A stretch of DNA of 35,830 nucleotides from NCBI RefSeq assembly GCF_004359215.1, contig NC_090610.1:11811866-11847695 (forward strand), in the 5' to 3' direction. The translations under genes and the position numbers were made by a program. Shown piece after piece: positions 27,238 through 35,830 of the stretch (the stretch's first letter is position 1; every line of letters starts with the position of its first letter). Below the pieces are notes generated by a model. That model was not told the DNA's origin, ran no database searches, and saw nothing but the letters and a program-made list of their open reading frames with translations. Source of the stretch: Bremia lactucae. Its lineage: Eukaryota > Oomycota > Peronosporomycetes > Peronosporales > Peronosporaceae.

Positions 27238-28438
27238 CATGATTTATCAAAGCCCTTACAGTCGCTTGAGCGACTAACAAGCCAGGCTTGTACTCGCGCC
27301 CCGTGCCATTACGCCCCGAGCTAATTTGGGCTAGGTAATGTTTACTCCCACCTCCTAGAGGTTCAACAAGCCTAGGTCTTCCCCAGTAGAACGTTCTGAA
27401 CCTACTGGGTATCGATGTTTTCCCGCACCGTACCAGATATCTGGTATAGGTCGGTATGGTGCTCTTTCGAGCTTTTCGCGAATTTTGTAGGGGACAGGCC
27501 GGACGTAAATATTTCGTAAGAACATCGTAGATGTTACTGTGCGGAAGCACAACAACATCTACGATGTTCTTATGCTGTTTTACAGATTGAAGTGCCTCTT
27601 CTCCTTCCTCAACGAGGCTTAGATCCATGGGTTGGTGTCCATTAGACGGTACCCATGTACTCGAAGAGCTGTTCGGTGAGCAGGCGTGCTAATACGTGCA
27701 GACTTAACGTCAGACTCAGCGCGTAGAGCTATTGCAACTGCCTCATCAAAAGTAGCGGGATGAAATCGAAAAAATTCCGTCCGGGCAACGCCCTCATTGA
27801 TACCCCCATAAAGATTGTTACGACAATTGCTTCTTGCACCGGGTCTTAATGCATAGATGCAATGAGAGTTCACAACTACTGGACGTAGTCTACTAGGGTT
27901 CGTTTACCCTGTCGCGTCGCTATGAGACGTGATCGCATGCGAAAAGCCTGATCAGGCGGTGCAACATGCTGGTCATTTGCTGTTCCAGCGAATCTCATGA
28001 GGGAATTGCGTCGTTTATGGACGTGCTGCACGCGAGTGCCCACTTTATAGCTCTACCTCCGAGCTTGGAAATGGTCATGGCCACCTTTTGTCGTTCTGTT
28101 AAGAACATGGCGGAGTCAGAGGACATCTCGATCTGTTTAATCCAATCAGGGGTATTTTCTCTCTCTTTTCTCTCAAATGTATTTACATTGACAGCTAGAG
28201 AGTGAACCTTCGGCTCTGAATCAGGTACATTGATGTACCGAGTTGGCATAGATGCTTTAAGGTGATCTTGAACCTGTCCGATCCGGGAAGATTCACATTG
28301 CATAAAGACTTCAAGCCTTGCACGCAGAACCTCTGGTCCTTGGGACATAATAAACTCTATATGTTCAAGCCCAAACAAAGTTTTGAGCTTGTCATACGCT
28401 GTGCGTTGCGCCTCTGAAAGTTCTGGAAACATTTTCAT
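27238..28438 (-). pseudogene. gag: gag of F2R, N terminus intact
   Basis: From ATG 28438 a 147-aa frame: KMFPELSEAQRTAYDKLKTL, FIMSQGPEVLRARLEVFMQC, then the capsid core NTPDWIKQIEMSSDSAMF and KLGGRAIKWALACSTS. It continues in other frames as 27873-27619 and 27628-27227. The first 64 residues are absent from F2L. The 19-bp hairpin 27517-27572 sits in the spacer. Confidence 0.75.
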
Positions 28439-28488
28439 CTCACTGAAGCTTAATCTTAAAAAGACTCAGGCGTAGATTGACCAACATT

Positions 28489-28498
28489 TGCTACCAGG
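28489..28498 (-). other. Primer binding site of F2R, initiator tRNA-Met type
   Basis: On the minus strand CC-TGGTAGCA directly follows the LTR end (…GCAACA). It has the same 8-nt match as in E1, although the two families have different LTRs. Confidence 0.65.
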
Positions 28499-28962
28499 TG
28501 TTGCGGAGCTACCGCTCTCCTTATGTCAGAGGAAGACTATTAGACTCATAGGGTCTCTTAGTTCTATTGAACTAATAGGTTAAATACTCAGAGAGTCGTA
28601 CAAGCTGTTTAAGCTTAGTGAATCCTAGTTCAAGGAATTCAAGTGGCAACTAGTACCCGAGAGTATTCCCCTTGAAAGCTTCTAGCTCTTATAAACCAAT
28701 GCGCAAGCCTTAGGAAGGCACTAGACGCTATAAGATCCAAAGGGGAACTGCTCTTTATTGAATTATTTGAATCTAAAACCTTGCCATAGCTAATTTAAAA
28801 ATAGATTTCGGCCGCCATATTTATATCTGGCGGGACCACATTTGTTACCATGATAAATGGGATTTAAGCAATTAACTATTTTAGAATAGGATAAAAGGAT
28901 ATTTACCCATAAAGTAAATGTACCACAATAACGGTTCTCCAACCAATTTGTGCCCCATTATT
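28499..28962 (-). repeat. 5' LTR of F2R (family-2 LTR)
   Basis: On the minus strand it starts near 28962 (AATGGGGCACAAATTGG; the expected TGT at the tip is changed) and ends GTAGCTCCGCAACA at 28499. Homologous along its length to 18894-19377. TATAAA at 28825-28820. Confidence 0.75.
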
Positions 28963-29141
28963 CTTCCGTTCTTTTAAAAGAATTTCAATGGCCTATATTT
29001 AAAACATTATTTTTGTGATGGGTGGATTTAATAAAATGTTGGTGGGTGGAAATAGTAAGTAATTTGATTGGTTGGATTCCACGTGGCTGGGTGGAAAGAG
29101 CAACTTGGGTGGGTGGAAATAGCAAGTCTCTATATTAAAAC
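28963..29141 (+). repeat. Repeat scrap with GGGTGGAAATAG units
   Basis: Three diverged copies of a unit around GGGTGGAAATAGCAACTTGG occur at about 29042, 29087 and 29110. The same unit occurs near 21868. No gene. Its source element is not recognised. Confidence 0.5.
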
Positions 29142-29366
29142 CAGTAGATAGAAGACGTTGTTAAGTACCATAATCTACTTAAACAGTCTTAATTATTCTC
29201 TATTCTAAAGCCTTAGACTTGACCTTTATTAGCTAAGACTTCTAAGCTACTAAGAACCTTCCTCTGCATGTCCTGTACGTCAAGTTGTCAGGGAACTCCA
29301 CTTCATTGAAATCAGTGTAGGTTGACAAGTATTAATATAAGAACTATCCAAGGGTGCCCCGTTACA
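29142..29366 (+). repeat. Family-1 LTR fragment (3' half)
   Basis: The plus strand follows the second half of the family-1 LTR from CAGTAGATAGAAGACG to GGTGCCCCGTTACA at 29366. The first half is missing. It is not paired with an internal region. Confidence 0.65.
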
Positions 29367-29404
29367 CATCTTCAGTTTGCAAATAGACAAAGTTTTATTA
29401 AACC

Positions 29405-29829
29405 TGTAATGGGGCACTGCCGACTTATACTGCTTCAGTACAAGTCCACTTTCCAATGCTTTAGTGCAAGTGGTGCCACAAGTCACTTCACGTACACTAG
29501 TTTGATGCAGAGGAAGAATCTCTTTAAAACACTTGTTTATTAAGGTTTTTAATATACTTAAGTTTTTCTGCTTCTATTTATTTAACATTAACTTAATTAT
29601 ATACTAATACAAACATGTAATAAAGTATTTTCTGTCTCACTCTTTGCGCGCGTCCAGTGCTGACTGGACCACAGAGCAAATAGATATAATGGCCTATATC
29701 TACCGATGAACAAGCTTTCCGAATATTACAATGTAAAGTAATATTCCCCAAATATTATCTACCTTTTAGATAATATATTAATTAACAACCTTTAAGTGTT
29801 AATTTCATGTAACGATACACCCCGTTACA
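29405..29829 (-). repeat. 3' LTR of element R (family-1-like)
   Basis: On the minus strand it starts TGTAACGGGGTGTATCGTTACA at 29829 and ends GTGCCCCATTACA at 29405. It is shorter (425 bp) and quite diverged from the E1 LTRs. The polypurine tract GGGGGGAGATGA adjoins it at 29841-29830 on the minus strand. Confidence 0.75.
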
Positions 29830-29910
29830 TCATCTCCCCCCTTGAACGACAATCACTCCGACTGTCATTGAATTGAGAGTGTTTACTATACGACCACTTA
29901 AGTGAAAACG

Positions 29911-31249
29911 ATGTTGATTGGTCAGAACCATCATTTTCAATTCTATCGCATGGTTAATGGGTCCATGCGGTCAGTGAATAGTGCGGAACCTTCGGCTGCG
30001 GGATGCTCAGCCGCGGGCGACGCATTATTGTCTCTTGCGGCAGACATTTCGTCTGCCGTAGTATCATCTTCTTTCGCAACACCAAATGTTGCGGGTGCAC
30101 GTGGTAAGTCTCCACGTGAGTGCGACCCCTCTTTGGAGCTCGACTACGAATGCGAGTCGGACGAAATGGCCGACTCGGGGAGAACAGAACAGTCGCCTGA
30201 TAGTCGCCAGGCGACTGACTATGAGCCTTCGAATGAGGAGGCTCAATCGGAAAGACGTGGTAATAACGTTCGCTATAGCATGTTTGGTTCCGACGATGAG
30301 GATGATCCTCATCGCCAGCACCGTCTCCCGTGCCGCATCCGCACTTATCCCTGTCTGTGGTGATGACGATGGCGTAAGCCATCGCAATAAAAGTTCTTGC
30401 AGTACCCCTGCTTCGGTGGGTACCACTCAGGGGAGCGTAGACAATAAAATGTCTCGTCTTATCCTGTCCGTGTTGTGTCGACAACACGAAATCAGTGAAA
30501 CGGGATGTTTATTCCCTTTCTTTGCCCTGAAGAAGTGCTCGAATCTCTATCGTGATGTGCGATGCGATTGACGTTTTGCAATCGATTTATAAGCGCCGGG
30601 GGCGCGTGTTTTCCGATGGACCTTCTGATCCGTCGGATATGTCTCATCATACTGACGGACGAGGCCCTCAACTTCATAAACCAGCTGGGAACGAGGCTCC
30701 CAGCTGTTATGCGAAGTTGGATAACCACGCCAGCGAACAAGATCAATCGGTCGCTGCCCCTTCACATCACGGTGGTTTAGAATACGTTCCACAAGGAAAC
30801 GTTGACCACCGTGGAAATCCACCAATGGTTTTGGTGAAGAAGGGAAAATTAGATCCGACCCTTGTGTAGGATTTAGAGTCGAAGATCGACAAACTCGACC
30901 GCTACCTCCATGAATTAAAGGAGGGTCTTGAACAAGAGCGCGGTAAGCGTCACTCATCGGAGCAGACGGTGCAGGCTCACTATATCGAACGGTTGAGAAA
31001 ATGTACGAAGAATGCGTACTCAGTGTCGGAGTACGAACGGAAATACCACGCTCTTCGTGATGAGCTTTCCCCTGCTCATCGCGGTTTCAAGTTCTTCGGA
31101 CTCGACATGAGAATCTCCAGATTCAGCATGAGAATCTGGTTCGTGACCACAAGAATCATTTAGGGATTCTTGAAAGTGGTGGTCAGATCCGTCCTCGGAA
31201 GAAACCGCGTATTGATGGTACGGGTGTAGCCGACCAACGTAAAACGTAG
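29911..31249 (+). pseudogene. Antisense reading frame of element R
   Basis: From ATG 29911 an open frame runs to 30361: Ala/Ser-rich (AEPSAAGCSAAGDALLSLAA), then acidic (LELDYECESDEMADSG, FGSDDEDD). Further pieces: LESKIDKLDRYLHELKEGLE and YIERLRKCTKNAYSVSEYER (30871-31050, helical, charged) and, after another shift, HENLQIQHENLVRDHKNHL and RPRKKPRIDGTGVADQRK with TAG 31247-31249, opposite integrase THPTFYVG. The end matches E1 and E2 (KPRTDG). The helical part overlaps the sense chromodomain leader. Confidence 0.55.
30547..30957 (-). pseudogene. Chromodomain and end of pol of element R
   Basis: Open 136-aa frame: DLIFPSSPKPLVDFHGGQRF, LVERILNHRDVKGQ, LVRWRGYPTSHNSWEPRSQL and VYEVEGLVRQYDETYPTDQK. 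The aromatic/Trp pattern (F...WRGY...WEP) is that of a chromodomain. It is detached from integrase by frame changes. It is the uninterrupted counterpart of E1 8495-9000. Confidence 0.75.
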
Positions 31250-32410
31250 GATGAGTCCTACGTGACAATTCTATTGTGCACGCATTGTAGTACACGAAAT
31301 GGCCCAATGAACTTGGGTGGTAGTTTACTGCTAGTTAGTGACTACACTTAGGTAAGTTTACCGAAGAGAGTAGTGTTAGGTCGTTAATTTTAAATGAAAG
31401 AATATTTGCTCTTCCATGTTTGTCTGCGTTCCGTTTCTGACGGAACACTGCGTTAGCAATGGGGAATCCTGTACATTTACAAATCGGACTACTGATTTTC
31501 GAGCCAGCAGAAATTCCTCTGCTGACTCATTTGTTTTGTCTTTTGTAGTGAGCTCTGTGCGCACTGCCATAATATATTTCTATTTTTTGCTTTGACATCG
31601 ACATCATTCGCGTCGTTGGTGATTCTGACGCGTGATGAGCATGAGCCAGAGATGGTTTTGCTCGTGCGAGTATACCCCCCCATTAAATTAGAGGATTCCT
31701 CTATTCGGGTAAGTGTGCTTGGATGGCGTAAGCCATTCACGAAGTACGTTTGTATTATTACGACCATTAGCGGATGGTCTTAAACTATTTACAGAAAAGA
31801 CAATACTACCAAGCAATGCTGATAAAAAAATGTATTTGCACCAATTTAAACGTTTTTAGCTGAAAAAACATAGAAAAAAGTGTCTCAAAATTTATAATCA
31901 GAACGGTGTATGCGTTGTAGACGCATGCACCGATCGTCTTCGGGAAATCCGAAGCCGAGTCCATAGATACGGACTGCCAATACTCTGCCGGAAGTGGTAG
32001 ACGTTGTACAGGTGCAAAGGATGAAGGGCTAGGCTTCACTCGTTGACACACCTCACAAGCACGAATGTAGTTGCACACGAATGATACTGGTGGTTTTTCA
32101 ACGAAGGCCTTGTAATAATGGCGCATTTCGATCTATGCAAGTGCCGAATTCAGGGCTCTAAGGAAATACAATTTTCGTAATTTTTGAGGAAATCAAAGTG
32201 CTTTTAAGATTGTTCAGTAAAAGCCGCGACTTACTGTAAGATAAGTTTTCTCACGTCCGCGATGCCCACTTGTTGGTGCATCGTGACACTCATACATGAT
32301 GCGCAAGCGCAAATCATTGTGAGCTGGGACGACGACACGTGGAGTGTCACCGTCAACGGCTGTGTAGTACAGTAAGTCGTTGCGTGTAGGGTGTTGATCA
32401 GATGACGATC
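31180..32410 (-). pseudogene. Integrase of element R, core largely lost
   Basis: The zinc domain is present in pieces (MYECHDAP at about 32300, CNYIRACEVCQRVKPSPSSF at about 32073-32014), and the core starts with the first Asp position (SVSMDSASDFPKTIGA, about 31975-31930). Then about 115 bp (31805-31915) of AT-rich sequence replace the rest of the core, and the linker (31767-31376) and C-terminal domain (RRTHPTFYVGRLHPYHQY, about 31260-31207) follow. The second Asp and Glu motifs are absent. Confidence 0.7.
32127..32222. other. Roughly 96-bp insertion in the integrase zinc domain of R
   Basis: Integrase coding resembles the other copies up to SRGFY at about 32223 and resumes at about 32126 (YKAF...FVCNYIRA). 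The AT-rich piece between (contains GAATTCAGGGCTCTAAGG) matches nothing else that I noticed in the window. No terminal repeats are clear. Confidence 0.45.
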
Positions 32411-32439
32411 GATATAAGCCGGTAAATTTTAAAAGATTT

Positions 32440-33060
32440 ATTGAATGAATTTATCAGATAATCTATTAAACGCAGAAGGTCTTTTTCTTCTGTGTAGGCT
32501 TTCTTTATGTCATCAAACAAAGTTGATGACGGAACCCTTGTAATGAGTGTTGCAACAGTGGGATTATTTTTACTGTTGGAGTGTGCAGCCTCCTCGAATC
32601 GGGTCGGCGTGACAACGCATCAGCGACGACATCAAGTCGTCCTGGTTTATAATCCACGGAAAAATTATACTCCGCAAAGAAGGAGAGCCACTCGCCATTC
32701 TTTGCGATAGGTGTGGGCTGCTTACGGCCGTGAGAAATGACGCATGGTCCGTATATACAATTAACGTTCTATCTCCGAGGAGATAGACCCTAAACTTAGC
32801 CAGTGCATTTTTTCATGGCAAGGAGTTCCTTGTCATGCACCGGGTAATTGCGTTCAGCTGGTTGCAGCTGACGCGATTGGTAACAGACGACGCGCTCCGC
32901 GCCGTCTGTATCGTATTGCATTAACGCACAGCCGATTGCGACATCGCTGGCGTCACAGACAACATGGAATGGTTTGACTTGATCTGCAAGCGCCAAGATG
33001 GGCGATTGCATCACTATTTGCTTGATACCTTCAAAGGAACGCTGACAATTAGCGTTCTAT
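32440..33060 (-). pseudogene. RNase H domain of element R, broken
   Basis: 33014-32796 is open: SPILALADQVKPFHVVCDAS (first Asp), DVAIGCALMQYDTDGAERVV, RNYPVHDKELLAMKK (Glu). It continues out of frame with the SLRTAV and HLSQRMAS region and the YxPGRL part until about 32610. A single change in the GGCAAGGA/TCCTTGTC hairpin (32816-32837) separates it from the perfect version in E2. Confidence 0.7.
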
Positions 33061-33840
33061 AACATTTCTCGTCTTTTTCAAGAGACGAGAGGGATGAACT
33101 GTCATCTTGGCATAATTGCGTGAGTAATTGTGCAAGTACGCTGTTAGCGCAAGGAACTTTCTACGTCCCTTGACATCGACTGGAACTGGCCAGTCGGTAA
33201 TTGCCTTGAGCTTTTCGGAATCAGGACGCACGCCGTGTTTACCGACGATGCACCCAAGAAGCGGTATTTCGCTTGCAGCGAATATACACTTCTCGAGATT
33301 TGCGTACATCAACGAACATGAGTTTTAGGAACTTCCACGTCCGTTTTTCCATCCATATCCCGGCTATGGACGAATACATCCTTAAAGTAACTCGATGCGA
33401 ATTCTCGCACCGGTCTCAACAGATCCGTTACGCATCTGTTAAATGTTGCAGGGGCGTTATTAAGCCCCTGTTGCATTACTAGCCATTCCCAGAGCATTCC
33501 ACTGGGAGTGCTCACTGCTGTGTACGGGATGTCCCGTTCACGCATAAGGATCTGATGAAATCCATCCATCAGATCCATAGACGAAAAGATGGTACGCTTA
33601 GACATGCCATCTATGATTACGCCTTTTCTAGGTATCGGCGTTTGAGCCGAAACCGTTGCAGTATTTAGTTTATTGAATGCGTGCACAATCCGCCACCCTC
33701 CTGTGGCCTTTCGCACACAGAAGGTCGAAGAGCTATGTGAGGAGGTTGACTCCCTTACAAGGCCCGCTTAAAATCGATTGATAAAGAATTTATCGATTGC
33801 AAACACTTGTTCACGAGGCAGTGGCCACTGCTTCAGACAC
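33061..33840 (-). pseudogene. Reverse transcriptase of element R, catalytic box altered
   Basis: Open 135-aa frame 33716-33309: GGWRIVHAFNKLNTATV, FSSMDLMDGFHQI (motif A Asp present), QGLNNAPATFNRCVTDLLRP (motif B), then SYFKDVFVHSR where YFDD is expected, so one catalytic Asp is Lys. The connection (LEKCIFAASEIPLLGCIVGK, RPDSEKLKAITDWPVPVDVK, YLHNYSRNYAKMTVH) is in 33312-33049. Otherwise the best RT of the window. Confidence 0.8.
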
Positions 33841-34541
33841 AGTACTTCGAGCCCGGTTTGAGCTCGATCTCATGCCGAGTGCCTAAATCTTTAGGCAACT
33901 CGCATTGAACTGCTTCAGGGAATACATTCCTGAATTTCATCAAATCCTTGTATAAAGGATTTGTCTTAAGCGACTCCCAGGATTGAGTAGTAAATCTCTC
34001 AATCCGAGTCTTCACATCGAGGACACTTTCGTCCATCGATGAGCTGCTGAGAACCCGTTCGCTCTCTGCAAAAATTACCGCTGACCGAATATCGATTACG
34101 TATTCGTACTCTATGACGAGTACGTAGGTCTTCTTGTTTTTACCACTATGCAGATCTCTCAAGAACCGTTCAGGTTCTAGGGTTGCTAATTGAGTTATCT
34201 CCAAAGTTGACTTCGGAGGCGCATATAGATCAAGAGTATAAGCACCTACTCTTGATCCGTCATTAACCAGACATTCAATGTCTCAGTTTCTTCCTGGGAT
34301 TTATCCCCAGGCTGCCGAGAGATTAATCCCTCGCGATGCTGAAGTCTAGTCGCTTTAGCATTAACTATTTAAGGAGGTTTTTTCTCAAGTTCGTGGGGAC
34401 TTATTCACTCAACGTCTTCCGACTGTGATTGCGCTATCATCGCTGGGTCCTCTACGGTCGACTCTCTACTCGACCTAGGATCATCGTATTGTCCCTATAG
34501 TATATTCCTTGAATGTCGCCCGCTAGGCGTACATTCATGTC
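33833..34541 (-). pseudogene. Protease-RT linker of element R
   Basis: Open 123-aa frame 34204-33833: LEPERFLRDLHSGK, SSSMDESVLDVKTRIERFTT, then SLKTNPLYKDLMKFRNVFPE and QCELPKDLGTRHEIELKPGS, entering RT. It shows the natural join that is broken in E1. 34260-34541 has stops and no clear motif. Confidence 0.7.
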
Positions 34542-35240
34542 TCAATCTACGCGACTTATCCGAGTGATGGACCTTCGGCGCTGCCTTGCGTTCGCACAGC
34601 CGCCGGCAGCTGACTCCAAAGTGTGATGAGACATCACACTGTGATCTTGTGCAGTTATACTAACGGCCGTACCACAAGTGAGGCCATCGCACTCACTCGT
34701 AGTACATCCACACGCTTGTGGACGCTCCAAGACGTTCATCAGATGGCCATCTCATGAACAAGTGGCGGGCATCTTTACGGATCTATGCTGCCAGCTGGTC
34801 CTTGGCTCATATTTTCTGAGCCAAGGTAGACCTATAATGACATCAAAATTGTCATCCAAATCCAGGACGATGAAATTATCATCATACTGTAAATCTCTTG
34901 ACGTGTAGTGAAATTTCACTACGCGTTTCATTACTGTTATCGATGCGCCTGTCGCTAGACGCACCGTCATCCTCGTTGGAGGGATGTCGCGCTCAACATA
35001 TTTGAGCCTACGACCCTCTAGTGACTGGCGACGAATAAAGTTATTCGACGCTCCGCAGTCCACTAGGGCTCTGAGTGACAAATCATTTGTCACTTTCAAC
35101 TTCAAGGTGATGAGGGATACCTCATCACCAGGTGCAGAGACACATAATGATTGTGTGTCTGGAGCAACTTTTGTCAAGAGATTTGCAAATTCTCTTGAGG
35201 TTGCTGGATCAGTAGGGCGTTGCGCCCCTACTGACCCCGT
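34542..35240 (-). pseudogene. Aspartic protease of element R
   Basis: The -1 frame after the gag stop reads GAQRPTDPATSREFANLLTK, then the open 141-aa frame 35177-34752: SLRALVDCGASNNFIRRQSL (catalytic Asp; Cys where Ser/Thr is usual), MTVRLATGASITV, FIVLDLDDNFDVIIGLPWL. This is an intact-looking protease core. The C-terminal extension (NVLERPQACG) continues after a stop. Confidence 0.75.
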
Positions 35241-35249
35241 CCATTTTTT
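35210..35249 (-). promoter_or_regulatory. Candidate -1 ribosomal frameshift signal between gag and pol of R
   Basis: On the minus strand A AAA AAT (35249-35243) lies in correct gag phase (codons CCA AAA AAT). A 9-nt spacer follows, then arm CAGTAGGGGCG (35233-35223), loop (35222-35220) and arm CGCCCTACTG (35219-35210), giving 10 pairs with one bulged G. The gag TAG is in the first arm. A -1 slip gives the frame that encodes protease. Same arrangement as E1. Confidence 0.65.
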
Positions 35250-35830
35250 GGCGGTCCGCCTCGCTGTTGCGATTTCGCAACAACGTCGGATCCGCGACCG
35301 TTGCCCTTTTTGGCATACGATCCAAAATTACGTTCAGTACCTTTTGGTGCTGGACGTGGGGCACTACACTCATGAGCGTAATGTCCCAATTTTTGGCAGC
35401 GATGGCATTTCTGCGATCGCTTATTATTCGAAAAGCGAGGTTTCTCGCTTTCGACATAGGAAAGGTCCATGGGTTCTGGACCTCCTAGTTCGTGTCGTCT
35501 AGGTGGACGATATGATGACGAACTTGCTTGAGCCTGTCTCAAGCTAAAGTCCTCCTGTTCCGCTACGGATATTGCTTCTTCAAGCGTATCCAGTTCCAAG
35601 CGGAACAGGTGGGTCTTTACGGGACCATCCGTAAGACCTTGCATGAACACCGTAATCAACGTGTGTTCATGGACTGGGTTATTGGTAATACAACTCGCTA
35701 AGAGTCGTATGTGCTGGGCATATGCGTGCACATCACGCTTGCCTTGCTTAAGTTTCAGAAGCTCTGAACGAGCTCTGAACTCAGCCCTTGGTGGCTCAAA
35801 CGTCTGTTTGAGTCGGGTTTTAAAAACCTC
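35228..35830 (-). CDS. gag: gag of element R, C-terminal two thirds, intact in the window
   Basis: Open from the window edge (codon at 35830) to TAG at 35230-35228, about 200 codons. Capsid: VFKTRLKQTFEPPRAEFRAR, then LLKLKQGKRDVHAYAQHIRL and LITVFMQGLTDGPVKTHLFR. Linker LGGPEPMDLSYVESEK. One CCHC zinc knuckle CHRCQKLGHYAHEC at about 35421-35380. Gly/Arg/Lys-rich tail ending KNGRGQ. Gag forms the particle and packages RNA. It is the only retroelement gene of this length without a break here. Protease follows in the -1 frame. Confidence 0.8.
   Translation of the reverse strand, partial: EVFKTRLKQTFEPPRAEFRARSELLKLKQGKRDVHAYAQHIRLLASCITNNPVHEHTLITVFMQGLTDGPVKTHLFRLELDTLEEAISVAEQEDFSLRQAQASSSSYRPPRRHELGGPEPMDLSYVESEKPRFSNNKRSQKCHRCQKLGHYAHECSAPRPAPKGTERNFGSYAKKGNGRGSDVVAKSQQRGGPPKNGRGQ

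Larger units (their letters stand above)
22816..28251. repeat. Right arm of the 5.4-kb inverted repeat
   Basis: Mirror of 13141-18537 (see there). Contains one extra 45-bp unit at the protease-RT junction, a shorter poly-A/T run at about 22886 (about 6 against 9) and scattered substitutions, enough to show that it is a separate copy rather than a duplicate read of the same DNA. Confidence 0.9.
22463..28962 (-). mobile_element. F2R: family-2 Ty3/gypsy element, reverse strand
   Basis: Complete at its 5' end (LTR 28499-28962, primer site, gag N terminus). At its 3' end a deletion removed the last part of the interior and the start of the 3' LTR, leaving 22463-22795 plus about 20 bp of filler. 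Its body is the mirror copy of F2L. Confidence 0.85.
29405..35830 (-). mobile_element. R: family-1 Ty3/gypsy element, reverse strand, runs off the window
   Basis: From right to left: gag (open at the window edge), frameshift site, protease, linker, RT, RNase H, integrase, chromodomain and 3' LTR, all in the normal order. This copy is the reference that shows E1 has an inversion. It carries RT and integrase defects and insertions, so it is also inactive. Confidence 0.85.

Noticed and set aside
13141..28251. Inverted repeat as pure assembly artefact
   Set aside because: The arms differ by substitutions, a repeat-unit copy, a homopolymer length and end deletions, so they are two real copies, although long-read confirmation would still be useful.
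29280..29543. Small ORFs on both strands at 29280-29543
   Set aside because: They lie inside or across LTR sequence and a 38-bp spacer; no coding signal.
1..35830. tRNA, rRNA or other structural RNA genes
   Set aside because: No cloverleaf with conserved box motifs and no rRNA-like sequence was seen; the TGGTAGCA motifs are primer sites, not tRNA genes.

Overview
The window looks like repeat-dense accessory DNA from an oomycete, most likely a Peronosporales species (Phytophthora or downy mildew type). I infer this from the style of the pol proteins (Ty3/gypsy with chromodomain), a FAR1-type Mutator-like transposase, and AT-rich LTRs. No database search was possible. There is no bacterial gene organisation, rRNA, tRNA or CRISPR. 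Only one probable host gene is present, at the left edge (1-1944, open at its 5' end). It encodes an acidic protein with a basic serine-rich tail and an SxIP motif. Everything else is mobile-element debris.

Layout: (1) 2102-10721, a forward family-1 gypsy element (E1) with two diverged TGTAAC...TTACA LTRs. An internal piece (about 3631-5104: gag NC, protease, protease-RT linker) is inverted in place. (2) 10722-13005, a reverse-strand family-1 fragment (E2: integrase, RNase H, end of RT). (3) 13141-19377, a forward family-2 gypsy element (F2L) that lost its 5' end. (4) 19378-21600, a decayed reverse-strand FAR1/MULE transposase. (5) 21850-22462, scraps of family-1 LTR and 3' end. (6) 22463-28962, a reverse-strand family-2 element (F2R) with its 5' LTR. 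F2L and F2R form an inverted repeat with arms of about 5.4 kb and a 4.3-kb spacer. The arms share the same dead-element mutations. (7) 28963-29366, repeat scraps. (8) 29405-35830, a reverse-strand family-1 element (R), cut by the window edge; its gag is still open.

How the parts relate: in both family-1 copies where it is visible (E1 and R), gag ends in a TAG preceded by a slippery heptamer (A AAA AAC or A AAA AAT). A stem-loop starts 9 nt after the heptamer, and protease-pol continues in the -1 frame, so this is a candidate -1 frameshift signal. Between integrase and the 3' LTR both families have a degraded but recognisable antisense reading frame with an acidic N-terminal part and coiled-coil C-terminal part, ending opposite the integrase C-terminal motif. 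The element interiors are densely packed with perfect short inverted repeats. Between E1 and R at least four homologous stems differ by paired changes that keep both arms complementary. These three signals, and the large inverted duplication, are the main observations. All pol copies are inactive: the RT YxDD box is altered in the three copies examined, and there are many stops and frameshifts.
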